Source of the DNA: Natribaculum breve
GTDB taxonomy: Archaea > Halobacteriota > Halobacteria > Halobacteriales > Natrialbaceae
Length of the DNA: 64,000 bases
NCBI RefSeq assembly: GCF_023008585.1
Contig: NZ_CP095390.1
Coordinates: 744,001-808,000, forward strand
Direction: 5' to 3'
The notes below the pieces were generated by a model. The model was not told the DNA's origin. It saw only the letters and a list, made by a program, of their open reading frames with translations, and did no database searches. The position numbers and the translations under genes are program-made. Position 1 is the first letter of the stretch, and every line of letters begins with the position of its first letter. Below are positions 63,613-64,000 of this stretch, piece after piece.

Positions 63613-64000
63613 TTAATCCGCAGAGAATAGGTCGACCTCCTTATTAGTGTCTGGAATCCACCGTCGAACTAACGGAACGGATATGCCTATCTTGTCTTCT
63701 ACGACAGTAATAACAACGATATCATCGGGTTCAAGCCCGCCAATGAGTGCGACAAGAGTCAAGGATACGACACTGACCACAATAAGTATTGGAATTAATG
63801 TCAAAGCGGAAATAGTAATCCGCGGCGAAAGAGTATGTGCGAGTGGTAGCAAAATGGCTGGGAGAAAAACGTAACATCGGATCGCTTCCGAGGAGAAGGG
63901 TGTTATATTATATCGAATTGTGAGGACGCCACAGATTGTTGTATGGAGTGAAAATAGTGAAACGACGGAAGCGACGCCAGCACCCATAAATCCAAACCGA
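63613..64000 (-). CDS. C-terminal part of a membrane protein, probably an oligosaccharide flippase
   Basis: Only the last 128 or so codons lie in the window; the frame stays open to the right edge, so the gene continues beyond it. Visible are several hydrophobic helices (ASVVSLFSLHTTICGVLTI, YVFLPAILLPLAHTL, LTLIPILIVVSVVSLTLVALIGG) and a soluble tail, EPDDIVVITVVEDKIGISVP, then LVRRWIPD. This ending resembles haloarchaeal Wzx-type polysaccharide flippases. The context beside a glycan cluster supports that assignment, but it is inference from a fragment. Confidence 0.6.
   Translation of the reverse strand, partial: RFGFMGAGVASVVSLFSLHTTICGVLTIRYNITPFSSEAIRCYVFLPAILLPLAHTLSPRITISALTLIPILIVVSVVSLTLVALIGGLEPDDIVVITVVEDKIGISVPLVRRWIPDTNKEVDLFSAD

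Overview
The window is chromosomal DNA from a haloarchaeon (class Halobacteria). A Natrialbales-type genus such as Natrinema or Haloterrigena is plausible, but that placement is inference. The evidence is very acidic proteins, high GC with pervasive ctcgag and gtcgac, archaeal TATA boxes about 22-32 bp upstream of start codons (many transcripts look leaderless), twin-arginine secretion signals, and diagnostic archaeal genes: TFB, Rpo11, Dph2, a salactin-like actin, TrmB and menaquinone synthesis. No tRNA, rRNA or CRISPR array was recognised.

Layout. (1) 0-11.5 kb: a carbohydrate uptake and processing locus. A TrmB-type regulator precedes a complete ABC importer (Tat lipoprotein, two permeases, a small membrane protein and a MalK-type ATPase), two Gfo/Idh/MocA oxidoreductases, a PHP-domain hydrolase and an AsnB-like synthetase that lacks the N-terminal part of its glutaminase domain. 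(2) 11.5-17 kb: a TFB gene, gatC-gatA for Gln-tRNA formation, a DJ-1/PfpI protein, a small winged-helix protein and a TANGO2/NRDE protein. (3) 16.7-25.6 kb: the menaquinone genes menF, menD, menB, menA, menC and menE on the minus strand, interrupted by an opposite-strand DnaJ-domain membrane protein. (4) 25.7-42.6 kb: housekeeping and informational genes. These are a frameshifted molybdopterin oxidoreductase, small DNA-binding and membrane proteins, a universal stress protein, hisF, rpoL, a rhomboid protease, a METTL5-type methyltransferase, a salactin-like actin beside a probable CdpA-like division membrane protein, a YlbF-family protein, dph2, trxB, an MBL hydrolase, an acidic coiled-coil protein with a 42-bp tandem repeat, and a HisG-like protein.

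(5) 43-64 kb is a surface-glycan island. It holds polysaccharide deacetylases, GT2, GT4 and GT61 glycosyltransferases, UDP-GlcNAc 2-epimerase, a DUF354 protein, an alpha/alpha-toroid protein, a FemAB/GNAT-like acyltransferase, an ATP-grasp ligase, two alkaline-phosphatase-superfamily enzymes, secreted surface proteins and the C-terminus of a probable flippase that runs off the right edge. From about 57 kb the DNA turns AT-rich and carries a decayed IS transposase, which suggests an exchanged, variable part of the island. The ATP-grasp ligase plus FemAB-like transferase, set among deacetylases and glycosyltransferases, could be an undescribed route for adding amino-acid or acyl groups to an archaeal surface polysaccharide. 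This is the most interesting hypothesis in the window, but it rests on family assignment and gene neighbourhood only.
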